Below are positions 45,902 through 58,443 of a stretch of DNA of 64,000 nucleotides, piece by piece. Source of the stretch: CAZSSM01 sp964609385 (lineage in GTDB: Bacteria; Planctomycetota; Planctomycetia; Isosphaerales; Isosphaeraceae). The stretch is taken from NCBI GenBank assembly GCA_964609385.1, contig CAZSSM010000032.1:1-64000 (forward strand), written 5' to 3'. Position numbers and translations under genes: made by a program. Every line of letters starts with the position of its first letter. The first letter of the stretch is position 1. Under the pieces are notes generated by a model, which saw nothing but the letters and a program-made list of their open reading frames with translations, had not been told where the DNA came from and made no database searches.

Positions 45902-48900
45902 TCAGCGATCGTCGTCGAGTCGGGCGGAGATTGTCGACGGGGCATTAGGCTCGGACGGCAAGGGGATCGCGTTGAGTCGAGGGCCGAGCCCTTGAGCCGG
46001 GGCATCATCGCGGATTGAGAAGGCGTCGGCGGGCCAGGAACTGGGCGAAACCTCCTCGGCGATCAGGTCGGCCACATCGAGACCGACATCGCCGTGCTGC
46101 TCGTCATCGCGCGAACCGACGAGCATCGTCCAACGCGCCAGGTCGTAGAGCGTTGGTGACTTCTGATGCTGTCGATCGCGGCGGTATGTCTCGATCCGGT
46201 GGTAGGCGACGCCCAGGCTCCGCCAGCGTACGCGTTCCAGGATCGCGTCATTGTCGCCGTTGCTCAAAAACCCGATCAGAGGTTCGCGGCCACCGTCGGT
46301 GCTGAGGATCGAGTCGGTGACTCGGAAGGTGATCGGGGGCAGATCGATCCGGTCCAGGTCGATGAGCCGGTCGATCCCGAAGAACGAGGGAGGCGGTCCG
46401 AGCGGATCGCTTTCGATTCGGGCCAGGCCGCCCAGGTTAATGCTGGTGACCCGATTGAAGGTCAACGTCAACTCGTGGGGCGTCACGCCGACGCCGCGCC
46501 CTTCGGAAGCGATCAATGCCCCGCCGGTGACGACAACGACCTGATCCAAGTCGAGTTCGAGCGAGCGGTTCAACGGCGCGACGATCCCCCGGCCGTCGGA
46601 GCGGAGCCGCGATCGCTCGATCCGAATCCGGACCGGGCGGTCTGACTCCTCGAAGGCGAACGGCTCGGGCTTGGGGGGATCGGACTCTTCGGGAACCGTC
46701 AGCAAACGCACCGCACCGCGCCTCGAGACGGCCGTCAACGTTACGTCGCGGAGCGTCACGGTGCCTCGGTCGACCTGGAAGAGCCCCAGCCAGCCCGATG
46801 CACCACGACGATCCGAAGCATCGACGACCGCGCGGCGGTCCTCCAAAATCAGATCGATCCCTTCCAGACGAAGGGTCCCCTGTTGAAGCCGGATCAGCGA
46901 CCCCCTCTCCGCTTGGGAATGATCCAGGAACGGCTCGGGGCCGTCGGCCGACGGCTGAAAGATCAGGACCGGCCGTGCCGAGCCGTCGACAGAGGGCGCG
47001 GCTCGGAGGATCACCTCGTCTTCAGAGTCGATGGTGATCGTCGAGTCCAGAACGATCTCGGTACCCGACTCGAGGATCAACGGCTCGCCGTCGCGGGGCG
47101 GTTCGGCCAGCGCACGTCGGAGGGCATCGGGATCCGAGATCGCGATCGGGAAAGACCGAATGGTCGAGGACGTTGCCTCGTTGGGGATTGGCTCGACGGC
47201 TTGATCGGCCTGTGCCGACAGAGTGTTTGTGTTCGGATTGGGCATCTGTCGATCCCGTGGATCTTCGAAGGACTCGAAGTCTGTCTCGCCCTCGATATCT
47301 CCCCAAAAACCGAGCGGCTCGCGGACCATCGATTCGGGGTCGGTTGGAACAGGCTGCAACCGCTGGTCATCTGAGGGTGTCGGCGACGGTTCCGAAGAGG
47401 ACAGGGGATCAGGAATGAACGGATTCGGGATCTCGGTCCCCTCAGTCCTGATGGTGCCCGGTCCTGCGATCGCGCGCTGTGCGATGGCCAGTCGATAGGG
47501 GTCGCGTGGATCGAGCAGGGCCCCCTTGATCGTCCCGCGATTCGACATCACGCGGGGATTGAGGCTGAGGACTTGCTGGAGCCGCTCGCGATCGACCAAT
47601 GCAGACGGGTCGACCCGACCCGCCCAGATCGTCTGATCGGACCAGGTCGCGTCGACTTCGCGGATCGGTCGACCACCTTGAACCCAAGCGTCGAAGGTCC
47701 GGACATCCAGGGTGGATGCGGTGGAATCGACCAGGAACGACTCGACCCCTTGATAGATCGTCCCGCGTCCGAACCAGTCGAGTAGCCGGGGGTTGCGAGT
47801 TTCGACCAGCACGAAGCCGGGGTTGCCTTCGGCATCCTGACCGATCAGTGAATCGTCGAGCCGGATCGAGGTAGGCCGGCCGATTTGAAAGCCGACCGCG
47901 TCTGGGGCCAAAGCCAGACTAACCCGGTCGAGGGTCACGCGCGCCCTTGATGCGATCGGTCGCTCCAAGGCGAGGGGGTCGACCTCGGGGTCATCATCAA
48001 ATGCCTCGTCGGTCCGGATCAACGGACCGCTCCCGAGTAAAACCGAGTCACGGATCGCGATCACCGTCGGACCCCACGATTCGATCGCCGTGAGTTGGTC
48101 GGCGAAGCGACAAAGCTCGATCCGCGACGGTTCGATCCGGGCCGAGGCTTGATCGTTGCGGGTGATCACGCGGAGGCCGATCAACGTGCCGGGGCCTCGG
48201 CTCGTCTGCCCGACCGGTCCTTGAAAGACGCAGTCTTGAAGCGTCAGATCGGTGTCCTGAGCGACCAAGCCGGTCAGGGGCCAACCCATCGGTGAACCGT
48301 CGAGTTGAAAGACCAAGCCTTGCATTGTGATGACGGCGTCCTCGAAGCGGAGGACCTCGGCGTCACCGTTGCGCGGAACTTGTGCGTCGGAAATGTCGGT
48401 CAGGATCACGGTCGGCGCCCGAAGACCGTCCAAGCCTTCGTCGGCACGGAGGGTTAGGGTTGTCTGTCGGCGAACGATCGGGCCGGTCGTGCCTGAATCG
48501 ATCTGCTGGGTCGTGAGGCGATAGGGACCGGGATCAGTCAGGATGATCTCGGAGTGATGGGGCGCTTGGCGGATCGTTTCGCCGAGGTCGTCGGTCGAAG
48601 CGACGCGGATCACCCGCGAGGGTCCCGGCTCAGGGGCGCCGAGGATTGAGGAATCGGATGATTCGTCGTCGAACTCCGGGGTGGTCTGGAGGGCCCTGGG
48701 ATCGACCAAGGTGCCGGTGCTCTCTTGAACCTCGCGGAATGTCAGATCGCCCTCGAAAACGCTTTGTGAAGCGAACGAATCGCCGAAGCTCCGCTGCTGC
48801 TGATAGAGCCAGAGGAAAGCGGCGGCAAAAAGGAGCAGGAAGGTCAAGGCCGGCACGGCCCAGTAGAGATGGCCCAACCAGCCCGAGACCAGCAAGGTCG

Positions 48901-50014
48901 TCGAGTTCGACGCATCATCCACATCTGAATCGTGCTCGAGTCCCGTTCCGTCCAAGAGGTCCAGCGCCTCGATCAGTTCATCGGGGCTTTGATAGCGGAG
49001 CGCCCGGTCCTTCTGCATCAGACGGGCGATGATCTCGGCGAGTCCTTCAGGGATCTGGTCATCGAGCTGACGGAGGTCCGGAATCGGGTCTTCCTGATGC
49101 TGCAAGAGTTTCTGGAGGACCGTGCCACCCGGATAAGGCGGTCGACCGATCAGTGACTGGAACATGGTGCAGCCCAGCGAGTAGAGGTCGCTGCGGACAT
49201 CGACGTCGCGCGGATCGCGAGCCTGTTCCGGACTGATGTAATCGAACGTGCCGAGGTGGGTGCCCGAGGCGGTCAACTCGTTCCCGAAATCTCCGCGTTC
49301 GAACCGACGCGCTAGACCCATATCGACCAGCTTCGCGCCGCCGTCCCAGGTCACGATGATGTTCGACGGCTTGATGTCGCGGTGGACCACCCCGCGGCGG
49401 CTGGCATGCCGCAGAGCTAACGCGATTTGACGAGCATATGTCACCACTGAGTCGGAGTCGAGCGGGCCGGATTGGTCGACGATCTGCTTGAGGTTGCGAC
49501 CCTCGATAAACTCGAAGACGATATAGTGCAGGTTCTCGGCATGGCCCAGGGCGTAGATCCGCGCGATGTTTTCGTGGTCCAACTGTGCTGCGGCCCGACC
49601 CTCCTCGGTAAACCGGATCGCGATCTCCTCGTCGACAGCCAACTCGGGCGGCAGGATCTTGATCGCCACAGCGCGATCCAGGTTTGTGTCGCAGGCTCGA
49701 TAGACCGCACCCATCCCCCCGACGGCGATCGACTCCAGGATCCGGTACTCGTCGAGCATTGTCCCGGCGCACAAGACGGCCGAGAGTCCAGGGCGAGGCA
49801 GGCCCTCGAGAGACCAGGGTGACTGCGGATCGGGGGCAGGCATCGTCGGGATAGCAACCCCAATCTTCGTACGGTCTTCTTCCGAAGCAGATTGAGGAGC
49901 ACGAGCTTCCGCATCGATGCTGTTGGAGCCACTCAACATGCCCGACGATCGGTTCGTTGGTTGATCGTAAGAGGTATTGGCGAATTGATCACTTGAATCA
50001 TCTTCGGATCGCAT
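45902..50014 (-). CDS. Ser/Thr protein kinase with large extracytoplasmic region
   Basis: 1370 residues. A disordered 85-residue start precedes a Hanks-type kinase (about 90-355): glycine loop AVGGMGAVYRA, Lys119 (VAIKI), catalytic HRDIKPSN (211-218), DMG at 231-233 in place of the usual DFG, and GTFDYISPEQ. One membrane span follows (about 383-405, WAVPALTFLLLFAAAFLWLY). The remaining 960 residues are rich in short hydrophobic strands, Asp and Gly, with phrases such as VILTDIS and VTLDRVSLA that suggest beta-helix repeats, in two blocks split by a Pro/Ser-rich linker. The kinase probably senses or binds an envelope ligand through this part (inference). Confidence 0.88.
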   Translation of the reverse strand: MRSEDDSSDQFANTSYDQPTNRSSGMLSGSNSIDAEARAPQSASEEDRTKIGVAIPTMPAPDPQSPWSLEGLPRPGLSAVLCAGTMLDEYRILESIAVGGMGAVYRACDTNLDRAVAIKILPPELAVDEEIAIRFTEEGRAAAQLDHENIARIYALGHAENLHYIVFEFIEGRNLKQIVDQSGPLDSDSVVTYARQIALALRHASRRGVVHRDIKPSNIIVTWDGGAKLVDMGLARRFERGDFGNELTASGTHLGTFDYISPEQARDPRDVDVRSDLYSLGCTMFQSLIGRPPYPGGTVLQKLLQHQEDPIPDLRQLDDQIPEGLAEIIARLMQKDRALRYQSPDELIEALDLLDGTGLEHDSDVDDASNSTTLLVSGWLGHLYWAVPALTFLLLFAAAFLWLYQQQRSFGDSFASQSVFEGDLTFREVQESTGTLVDPRALQTTPEFDDESSDSSILGAPEPGPSRVIRVASTDDLGETIRQAPHHSEIILTDPGPYRLTTQQIDSGTTGPIVRRQTTLTLRADEGLDGLRAPTVILTDISDAQVPRNGDAEVLRFEDAVITMQGLVFQLDGSPMGWPLTGLVAQDTDLTLQDCVFQGPVGQTSRGPGTLIGLRVITRNDQASARIEPSRIELCRFADQLTAIESWGPTVIAIRDSVLLGSGPLIRTDEAFDDDPEVDPLALERPIASRARVTLDRVSLALAPDAVGFQIGRPTSIRLDDSLIGQDAEGNPGFVLVETRNPRLLDWFGRGTIYQGVESFLVDSTASTLDVRTFDAWVQGGRPIREVDATWSDQTIWAGRVDPSALVDRERLQQVLSLNPRVMSNRGTIKGALLDPRDPYRLAIAQRAIAGPGTIRTEGTEIPNPFIPDPLSSSEPSPTPSDDQRLQPVPTDPESMVREPLGFWGDIEGETDFESFEDPRDRQMPNPNTNTLSAQADQAVEPIPNEATSSTIRSFPIAISDPDALRRALAEPPRDGEPLILESGTEIVLDSTITIDSEDEVILRAAPSVDGSARPVLIFQPSADGPEPFLDHSQAERGSLIRLQQGTLRLEGIDLILEDRRAVVDASDRRGASGWLGLFQVDRGTVTLRDVTLTAVSRRGAVRLLTVPEESDPPKPEPFAFEESDRPVRIRIERSRLRSDGRGIVAPLNRSLELDLDQVVVVTGGALIASEGRGVGVTPHELTLTFNRVTSINLGGLARIESDPLGPPPSFFGIDRLIDLDRIDLPPITFRVTDSILSTDGGREPLIGFLSNGDNDAILERVRWRSLGVAYHRIETYRRDRQHQKSPTLYDLARWTMLVGSRDDEQHGDVGLDVADLIAEEVSPSSWPADAFSIRDDAPAQGLGPRLNAIPLPSEPNAPSTISARLDDDR

Positions 50015-50271
50015 GTCTCAGCGCCTGGGGGCTTGGCGAAACACGGCGAGGCACACGGATCCCAAAGATCAATTCGCAGACGAAAAAACGGATAAAATAA
50101 GACGATCGAGCACGACGGAACTATAGACCGCCTCCGAACATCTGTCAATCGAGACACGAGGCTTGAGATGCGGCTTTCCAGGGCTCGACCGTCCAATGAG
50201 CGCGATTTTCCCGCCACCCGAATCCTCGTGGACAGGACCACTGAAATGCCGATGCCGATGAGGTCGTTCCT

Positions 50272-53388
<3,117 letters not shown>

Positions 53389-53507
53389 TCGTGGGAAGGG
53401 ACTTGTGGTCACTACGACAACGAACCCAAGTCCTCAAGCGTTATACGCCGGATAACTGACCCTGACTCGGTCTCTTCTTGTCGGTCCTTTCTTGGGAGTG
53501 CTCCTCG

Positions 53508-54704
53508 ATGAAAGCCGCCCCTTTGACCTGGCTCGACCTGTCGACGTTGCTCGGTGTGGCGGCCCTGTTGGTCGCGATCCCCTCGGCTACCGGACCGCGC
53601 GACTCGACGGAGATCGGCTCCGTCGGAGTCACGGTTCCCTCCGAGCCCCAAAGCGCGTTCGCAGAGTTCCAACGCAAGGCAGACGAAGGTCCGCCGGCAT
53701 GCGTCGTTCCTGAGCGTTCCGGCCGGATCGCGCGGGCCGATCGTGGCGATCGATCAAACCGCAATGGACGCACCAATCGGGGTCGGAACCGGAACCGTGC
53801 GGGGTCGTTCTTCGGACCCGGCTCGATTCCCGGCATGCCCGAAGCGTTCCGCAAGATGGCCGAGTCGTTCGCGTCCAACCCGGCCGGCGGCTTTCCACAA
53901 ATGATGCAGAATCTGGCCGAACTCGAGGACCCCGCCCTCGACGAGATCACCCTCACGGCCGAAGAGGAGCGCAGGCTTGGACGTCAAGCCCTCAAGCAGT
54001 ACCTGGATCGGGCCCGCGCTCAGGGACATGAGACCGTCGAGGACCGTCGACGGCTCCGATACCTCGATGACTTGGTCGCCACGATCCATCCGCTGATGAA
54101 GCACGGCGAACGGTACTCCAAGATTGAGGTGACGCTGCTTGAGGCGCCCTTGGCCGATGCCCACGCCTTCCCCGGCGGATTCCTGGTCTTTACCACCCCG
54201 CTGTTCGACGAGCCCGATGAGGCGGCCATCCTCGGGGTTGTCGCCCATGAGCTGGCACACCTCGATCGCGGTCACCTCTACGGCTATGCCAAGCGTTCAA
54301 AGCTCTTCGAATCGACCTATCAACAGGGACCGATGGGGTCGGGAGGCTTCGACACCTTCATGACCCGCCAAATGGCGCTCTTCGGCCTGATGATGAACCC
54401 CTATCGGCCCGAGCACGAATCGGAGGCCGACTGCGTCTCGGCCACCTGGATGTACCTTCGAGGTTACGACCCCCGCGCCCTGGCCGACTTCCTCGACCGG
54501 ATGCATGCCCGGATCAAGGACCGGCCTGAGAACCCCAACGGCTTCGAGTTCGGCCGTTCGCACCCCTACTCGCTGGCCCGTCGCGACGCGGTCAACGCTC
54601 GATACGAGCAACTGATGACCTGGAGGCGCCGCGATGACCTCGGGCGCTACCCCGAGAACCTCCGACGCCTCAACGCCAGAATTCGCCAGAATCGCAACCG
54701 CTGA
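53508..54704 (+). CDS. M48-type zinc metallopeptidase, exported
   Basis: 398 residues. An N-terminal hydrophobic segment (DLSTLLGVAALLVAIPSATG) is a signal or anchor. A basic, Asn/Arg-rich low-complexity region follows (about 80-110). The protease core has DAHAFPGGFLVFTTPLF, the zinc motif HELAHLDRGH and the third ligand in HESEADCVSATWMY, the pattern of family M48 (HtpX/Oma1/BepA-like). Such enzymes degrade misfolded envelope proteins. GGGAG precedes the ATG. It follows uvrA after 119 bases. Confidence 0.88.
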   Translation: MKAAPLTWLDLSTLLGVAALLVAIPSATGPRDSTEIGSVGVTVPSEPQSAFAEFQRKADEGPPACVVPERSGRIARADRGDRSNRNGRTNRGRNRNRAGSFFGPGSIPGMPEAFRKMAESFASNPAGGFPQMMQNLAELEDPALDEITLTAEEERRLGRQALKQYLDRARAQGHETVEDRRRLRYLDDLVATIHPLMKHGERYSKIEVTLLEAPLADAHAFPGGFLVFTTPLFDEPDEAAILGVVAHELAHLDRGHLYGYAKRSKLFESTYQQGPMGSGGFDTFMTRQMALFGLMMNPYRPEHESEADCVSATWMYLRGYDPRALADFLDRMHARIKDRPENPNGFEFGRSHPYSLARRDAVNARYEQLMTWRRRDDLGRYPENLRRLNARIRQNRNR

Positions 54705-54761
54705 GCTGTTCATCACGCATCTGTAAAATAGGCATTACGACCTTGGACACAAAGACGTAAC

Positions 54762-55511
54762 ATGATCAAAGTAAGTTCCAACGCACCCCGGATATCTGAA
54801 GAATCTATCCGGCCGCGAGCGGTCGTTTTGCTCAGCGGCGGGCTCGACTCGGCGACGACCTTGGCGATCTGTCGAGCCGAGGGCTATGTACCCTATGCCT
54901 TGACGATTGCCTATGGTCAGCGGCATGCCGTCGAGGCCGAGGCGGCGCGTCGGGTTGCCTCGAGCCTTGGGGGCGCCCGGCACGTCGAGATGGCCTTGGA
55001 CCTCAGCACCTTTGGTGGCAGTGCTCTGACGGACCCCGGACTGGAGGTGCCCAAGGATCGCCCCGACGAGCAGATCGCTTCAGGGATCCCGATCACCTAC
55101 GTGCCGGCGCGGAACACGGTCTTCCTGGCGTTGGCCCTTGGGTTCGCCGAGACCCTGGGCGCTGCCGACCTCTTCGTTGGGGTTAACTGTGTCGACTACT
55201 CGGGCTACCCCGATTGCCGACCCGAATACCTCCGCGCCTTCGAGGCGATGGCCAACTTGGCCACCAAGGCGGGTGTCGAAGGCACTTCGAGGTTCCGGAT
55301 CCACGCCCCGCTAATCGACCTCGACAAACCGGCGATCATCCGGAAAGGACTCGAACTGGGCGTCGACTACGCCTTGACGCATAGCTGCTACGATCCGGAC
55401 GAGCACGGCCACGCCTGCGGTCGCTGCGACTCGTGCCGGATCCGACTCGACGCCTTCGCCAAGCTCGGTATCACCGACCCGATCGCTTACGTTGATCGGG
55501 GCACTCCTTGA
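54762..55511 (+). CDS. queC: 7-cyano-7-deazaguanine synthase QueC
   Basis: 249 residues. The PP-loop is VLLSGGLDSATTL (23-35), followed by YGQRHAVEAEAA, IPITYVPARNTVFLALALG and FVGVNCVDYSGYPDCR. The zinc site is SCYD...HACGRCDSC. QueC makes preQ0 from carboxy-deazaguanine with ATP and ammonia, for queuosine in tRNA or for 7-deazaguanine DNA modification. The other que genes are not in the window. No preQ1 riboswitch is seen in the 57 bases upstream. Its 3' end overlaps the convergent membrane protein gene by 25 bases. Confidence 0.95.
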   Translation: MIKVSSNAPRISEESIRPRAVVLLSGGLDSATTLAICRAEGYVPYALTIAYGQRHAVEAEAARRVASSLGGARHVEMALDLSTFGGSALTDPGLEVPKDRPDEQIASGIPITYVPARNTVFLALALGFAETLGAADLFVGVNCVDYSGYPDCRPEYLRAFEAMANLATKAGVEGTSRFRIHAPLIDLDKPAIIRKGLELGVDYALTHSCYDPDEHGHACGRCDSCRIRLDAFAKLGITDPIAYVDRGTP

Positions 55512-56221
55512 TCCTCGTGGGCCTCAACGGGGGTCGGCTCCGAGGCGGGTTGGTGGGCCGGGTGCACCACATGCCCCTCGACCTGAGCTGGCTCCTCCAC
55601 GTCGAGGATGGGTTGCGCGTCGGCCGGATCGGTCGACGTGTGCGTCGGAGCCGGTCGCTTGTGGAGTCTGAGGATCCGATCCGTGAGCAGCGAGCGGATT
55701 CGGTTGAAGAAGCTCTCATCATAGCCCGCTTGGTAGGCCAGGACCGAGCATGTCAGCGAGAAGGCCAAGTACGTGTTCTGATCGAAGGAAAAGATTGAGG
55801 TCTGTGCGCAAAGGCCCGGCACGACCATGACGACGAGCGACGTGATTAGGCCGGCGATCGCCGAGGCGATGTAACACGAGAACGTCTCGGCGATCGGGAC
55901 CGACGCGGGGTTGGCCTGTCGACGGTTCGACAGGAACCGATGCCGCCACATGCCGAGACAGGATGCGATCGTCCCAAGGATGCAGATGCTCGGGATCGGC
56001 CGGGTCAAGGTCAACATGAACATGTTCCAGGCGAGGACTATAAAGTTCGCGTCTTCGACACCGTCATATCGGGAACTGGGCACCTGGCTCCCGATCGTGA
56101 AGACCAACAACCAAGCAAACAGGAGTATGAGTCCGATAACGTTCCGAACGAGTGGATCAAGCCGGCTCGGCTCGCCACTCGGATGCTGTGGATCCGGAAT
56201 CAACGGCTGGATTGACATCAT
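55487..56221 (-). CDS. Membrane protein of unknown function
   Basis: 244 residues with four or five membrane spans: VIGLILLFAWLLVFTIG, FIVLAWNMFMLTL, ICILGTIASCLGMW and AGLITSLVVMVVPGL. The N-terminus and the 75-residue C-terminus are polar, the latter rich in Pro, His and Glu. No family is recognised. The gene runs against queC and overlaps its last 25 bases. An ATG one codon later could also serve as start. Confidence 0.75.
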   Translation of the reverse strand: MMSIQPLIPDPQHPSGEPSRLDPLVRNVIGLILLFAWLLVFTIGSQVPSSRYDGVEDANFIVLAWNMFMLTLTRPIPSICILGTIASCLGMWRHRFLSNRRQANPASVPIAETFSCYIASAIAGLITSLVVMVVPGLCAQTSIFSFDQNTYLAFSLTCSVLAYQAGYDESFFNRIRSLLTDRILRLHKRPAPTHTSTDPADAQPILDVEEPAQVEGHVVHPAHQPASEPTPVEAHEDQGVPRST

Positions 56222-56509
56222 GGTGACCCCGATAACAAGCCAATGGTTTTGATGAGCTTTGCACCTTGCGAGTGTTGTCCCTTGCGAACGTCAATCGGTG
56301 ATCAGGACACCAACACCATCCGTAAGGAAACCCAAAACCCGCCAAAAGAATCAAATAATTTGGAGCTCGAGCCTGAGCGACCGTCGGGAATCTGGTTGAT
56401 TGGGTAGACGTGGACGAGATGTCGAACACCTCGAGCCGATTGCGATCGGTCTCCGAGCCGTTCATGATGGAGTAGGTCGAAGCCCCCACCGTTTTCGAGG
56501 AGATTCGCT

Positions 56510-57514
56510 ATGCCTTCGCGACGACAATTCCTGCACGGCACAACGGCCGCTGCCGCCTCGATGGCGGTCGCTCAAAACGCGTCTGGTCAATCTCAAAGCG
56601 ATGATCAACCGAACCGACCCGAGATCCCGACGATGCCCCAGGTCAGGCTCGGTCGGACCGAGGCCCAAGTCTCGCGGATGGGCATCGGCTGCGCCCCGTT
56701 TCAGCGGACCCGCGTCTCCGTCGACGACATCAAGCGGACGCTCGATCGCGCCCTGAAGCTGGGCATCAACTATCTCGACGTGGCCCCCAACTACGGCAAT
56801 GCCGCCATCGGCTTCTCCGAAGTGAAGATGGGTCCGGCGATCCGCGAGATCCGCGACGAGGTCTTCCTCGTCACCAAGACCGAAGAGCCGACCTATGAAG
56901 GCACCTGGCGCCTGCTCAACCAGAGCCTGGAGCGGCTCCAGACCGACACGATTGACCTGATCCACATCCACAACCTCGGCTTTGAGAACCGCTTCGAGGA
57001 CCTCGATTTCGTCTTCAGCGATCGAGGCGCTTTGGGCGCACTGCTGGAGGCCAAGGAGCAGGGGATCATCCGATTCATCGGGGCCAGCGGCCACATCTAT
57101 CCATCACGGTTCCACTACGCCATTGATTCGGGTCAGATCGATGTGATCATGAACGCGGTCAATTTCATCTGCCAACACACCTACGACTTCGAGAACAAGG
57201 TCTGGGCCCGCGCCAAGCTCGAGGACATCGGACTGGTCGCCATGAAGGTGCTCGGAGGCCAAGGCGGTCGCGACGGCGGGTTCCGCGTCCCCGAGGAGAT
57301 GTACGAGAAGGCGATCCGCTACGCCTTGTCGATCCCCGGCCTCTGCGTGGCGGTCATCGGCATCGAGAACATCGAGCAGCTCGAACGCGCCGCGCAGGTG
57401 ATCGCCAAGGCCGAGCCTCTGACCGACCGCGAGCGCCATGAGATCGCCACCGAAGGGCTCCGACTTGCCCAGACTGACCGCTGGAAGCTCGCCTACGGTT
57501 CCCCGCTGACCTGA
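56510..57514 (+). CDS. Aldo/keto reductase with Tat signal
   Basis: 334 residues. The N-terminus PSRRQFLHGTTAAAASMAVA is a twin-arginine signal, so the enzyme is probably exported folded with its cofactor. The AKR barrel has the catalytic Asp and Tyr in INYLDVAPNYGNA, Lys in LVTKTEE and His in IHIHNL. AKRs use NAD(P)H to reduce carbonyls or oxidise sugars. GAGGAG lies 6-8 bases before the ATG. The substrate is unknown; exported AKRs and dehydrogenases are common in planctomycetes. Confidence 0.9.
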   Translation: MPSRRQFLHGTTAAAASMAVAQNASGQSQSDDQPNRPEIPTMPQVRLGRTEAQVSRMGIGCAPFQRTRVSVDDIKRTLDRALKLGINYLDVAPNYGNAAIGFSEVKMGPAIREIRDEVFLVTKTEEPTYEGTWRLLNQSLERLQTDTIDLIHIHNLGFENRFEDLDFVFSDRGALGALLEAKEQGIIRFIGASGHIYPSRFHYAIDSGQIDVIMNAVNFICQHTYDFENKVWARAKLEDIGLVAMKVLGGQGGRDGGFRVPEEMYEKAIRYALSIPGLCVAVIGIENIEQLERAAQVIAKAEPLTDRERHEIATEGLRLAQTDRWKLAYGSPLT

Positions 57515-57696
57515 GTGGTTCCGATCTGTTCGAGATCCCATCGATGTCATCCTGAACCCCCGAATCCTTGGGCAATAGGACCTCGATTCGAAGTTGAGTA
57601 CGAATTGACTGGTCTGATGACCGCCAATAGATTTCCTTGTGAGATGCCGTCGACTCCGATAGTGTCTTCTAGTTCACCATCGGTTCGGCGGACGAC

Positions 57697-58416
57697 GTGG
57701 AGTTTTGGTCTTGTCGGGGAATTTTACCCTTGTCGACCACAACAAATTCGATCGGTTCGATCCACAATCCTCGCGAGACACGGAACGCGTTCCGTAATGC
57801 CTTAGGGACCGTCTCAACAGGGATCGCGGTCTTGAGGGAACTCCTCGAAGATCGATCCTCCAATGTGAATCGACCGTTCACTCCCCGCGAGTGGGAGAAT
57901 GTCCTGTCGGAAATCGATGCCTTGGGCTCAGAACTCGCGAACGTGAAGCGTTCAGCAATCAGCGCGTACGGATCCGAAATCGAGCCGGGATGGCGTACAC
58001 CTGGAGCCGCTCGAGATCGGTTCGAGAGCATGTGCCAACCGACCACAACCGATTCAGCATCGCTACTCTCCCTCACCGAGGTTTGTCGTCGACTAGGACT
58101 GGATGATCAGCGGACCGTCCATCATCGTCTTGAGGTCGGAACGCTCCTCGGTTGGGAAGGTCCAGAGCAACAGTTCGTGTTTCCCGCTGACCAATTCGAT
58201 GCCGATGGGCAGGTGCTGCCCTGCTTGGAAGAATTACTTTCGGAATTCCCCGATCACTTTTCCGCTTGGCACTGGCTCAGTTCGCCTCATGTCGCTTTGA
58301 AGGGTCGGATACCGGTCGAATATCTCAAGGATGGAGAGAATGGTCCGAGCTATAAGGAGAAATTTGAATTGCTGAAGTCCGCTGCCCAGGGTGATGCCTG
58401 GGGCGCTTTTTCCTAA
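57697..58416 (+). CDS. Xre/MbcA/ParS-type antitoxin
   Basis: 239 residues from GTG. The N-terminal half is helical without known motif. A helix-turn-helix-like segment is at about 125-145 (SLTEVCRRLGLDDQRTVHHRL). The C-terminus (FSAWHWLSSPHVALKGRIPVEYLKDGE) has the toxin-binding signature of DUF2384 antitoxins, where the NP-x-L-x-G-xx-P-ll pattern is usual. It neutralises the downstream RES toxin and probably represses the pair. The real start could lie further inside. Base composition looks lower in GC than its neighbours, fitting a transferred module. Confidence 0.72.
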   Translation: MEFWSCRGILPLSTTTNSIGSIHNPRETRNAFRNALGTVSTGIAVLRELLEDRSSNVNRPFTPREWENVLSEIDALGSELANVKRSAISAYGSEIEPGWRTPGAARDRFESMCQPTTTDSASLLSLTEVCRRLGLDDQRTVHHRLEVGTLLGWEGPEQQFVFPADQFDADGQVLPCLEELLSEFPDHFSAWHWLSSPHVALKGRIPVEYLKDGENGPSYKEKFELLKSAAQGDAWGAFS

Positions 58417-58421
58417 AGCGC
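58385..58421 (+). terminator. Tandem hairpins at the antitoxin stop, possible attenuator
   Basis: CCCAGG (58385-58390) pairs with CCTGGG (58397-58402) and is followed after four bases by TTTTT (58407-58411), a terminator-like arrangement. Directly beside it GCGCTTT (58403-58409) can pair with AAAGCGC (58415-58421), folding the antitoxin stop codon into the loop. Such structures could reduce read-through into the toxin gene. Confidence 0.4.
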
Positions 58422-58443
58422 TCCGCCAGAAAGGACCGGTCGG

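Noticed and set aside
54705..54761. preQ1 riboswitch ahead of queC
   Set aside because: The 57 bases show neither the pseudoknot arrangement nor the A-rich tail expected.
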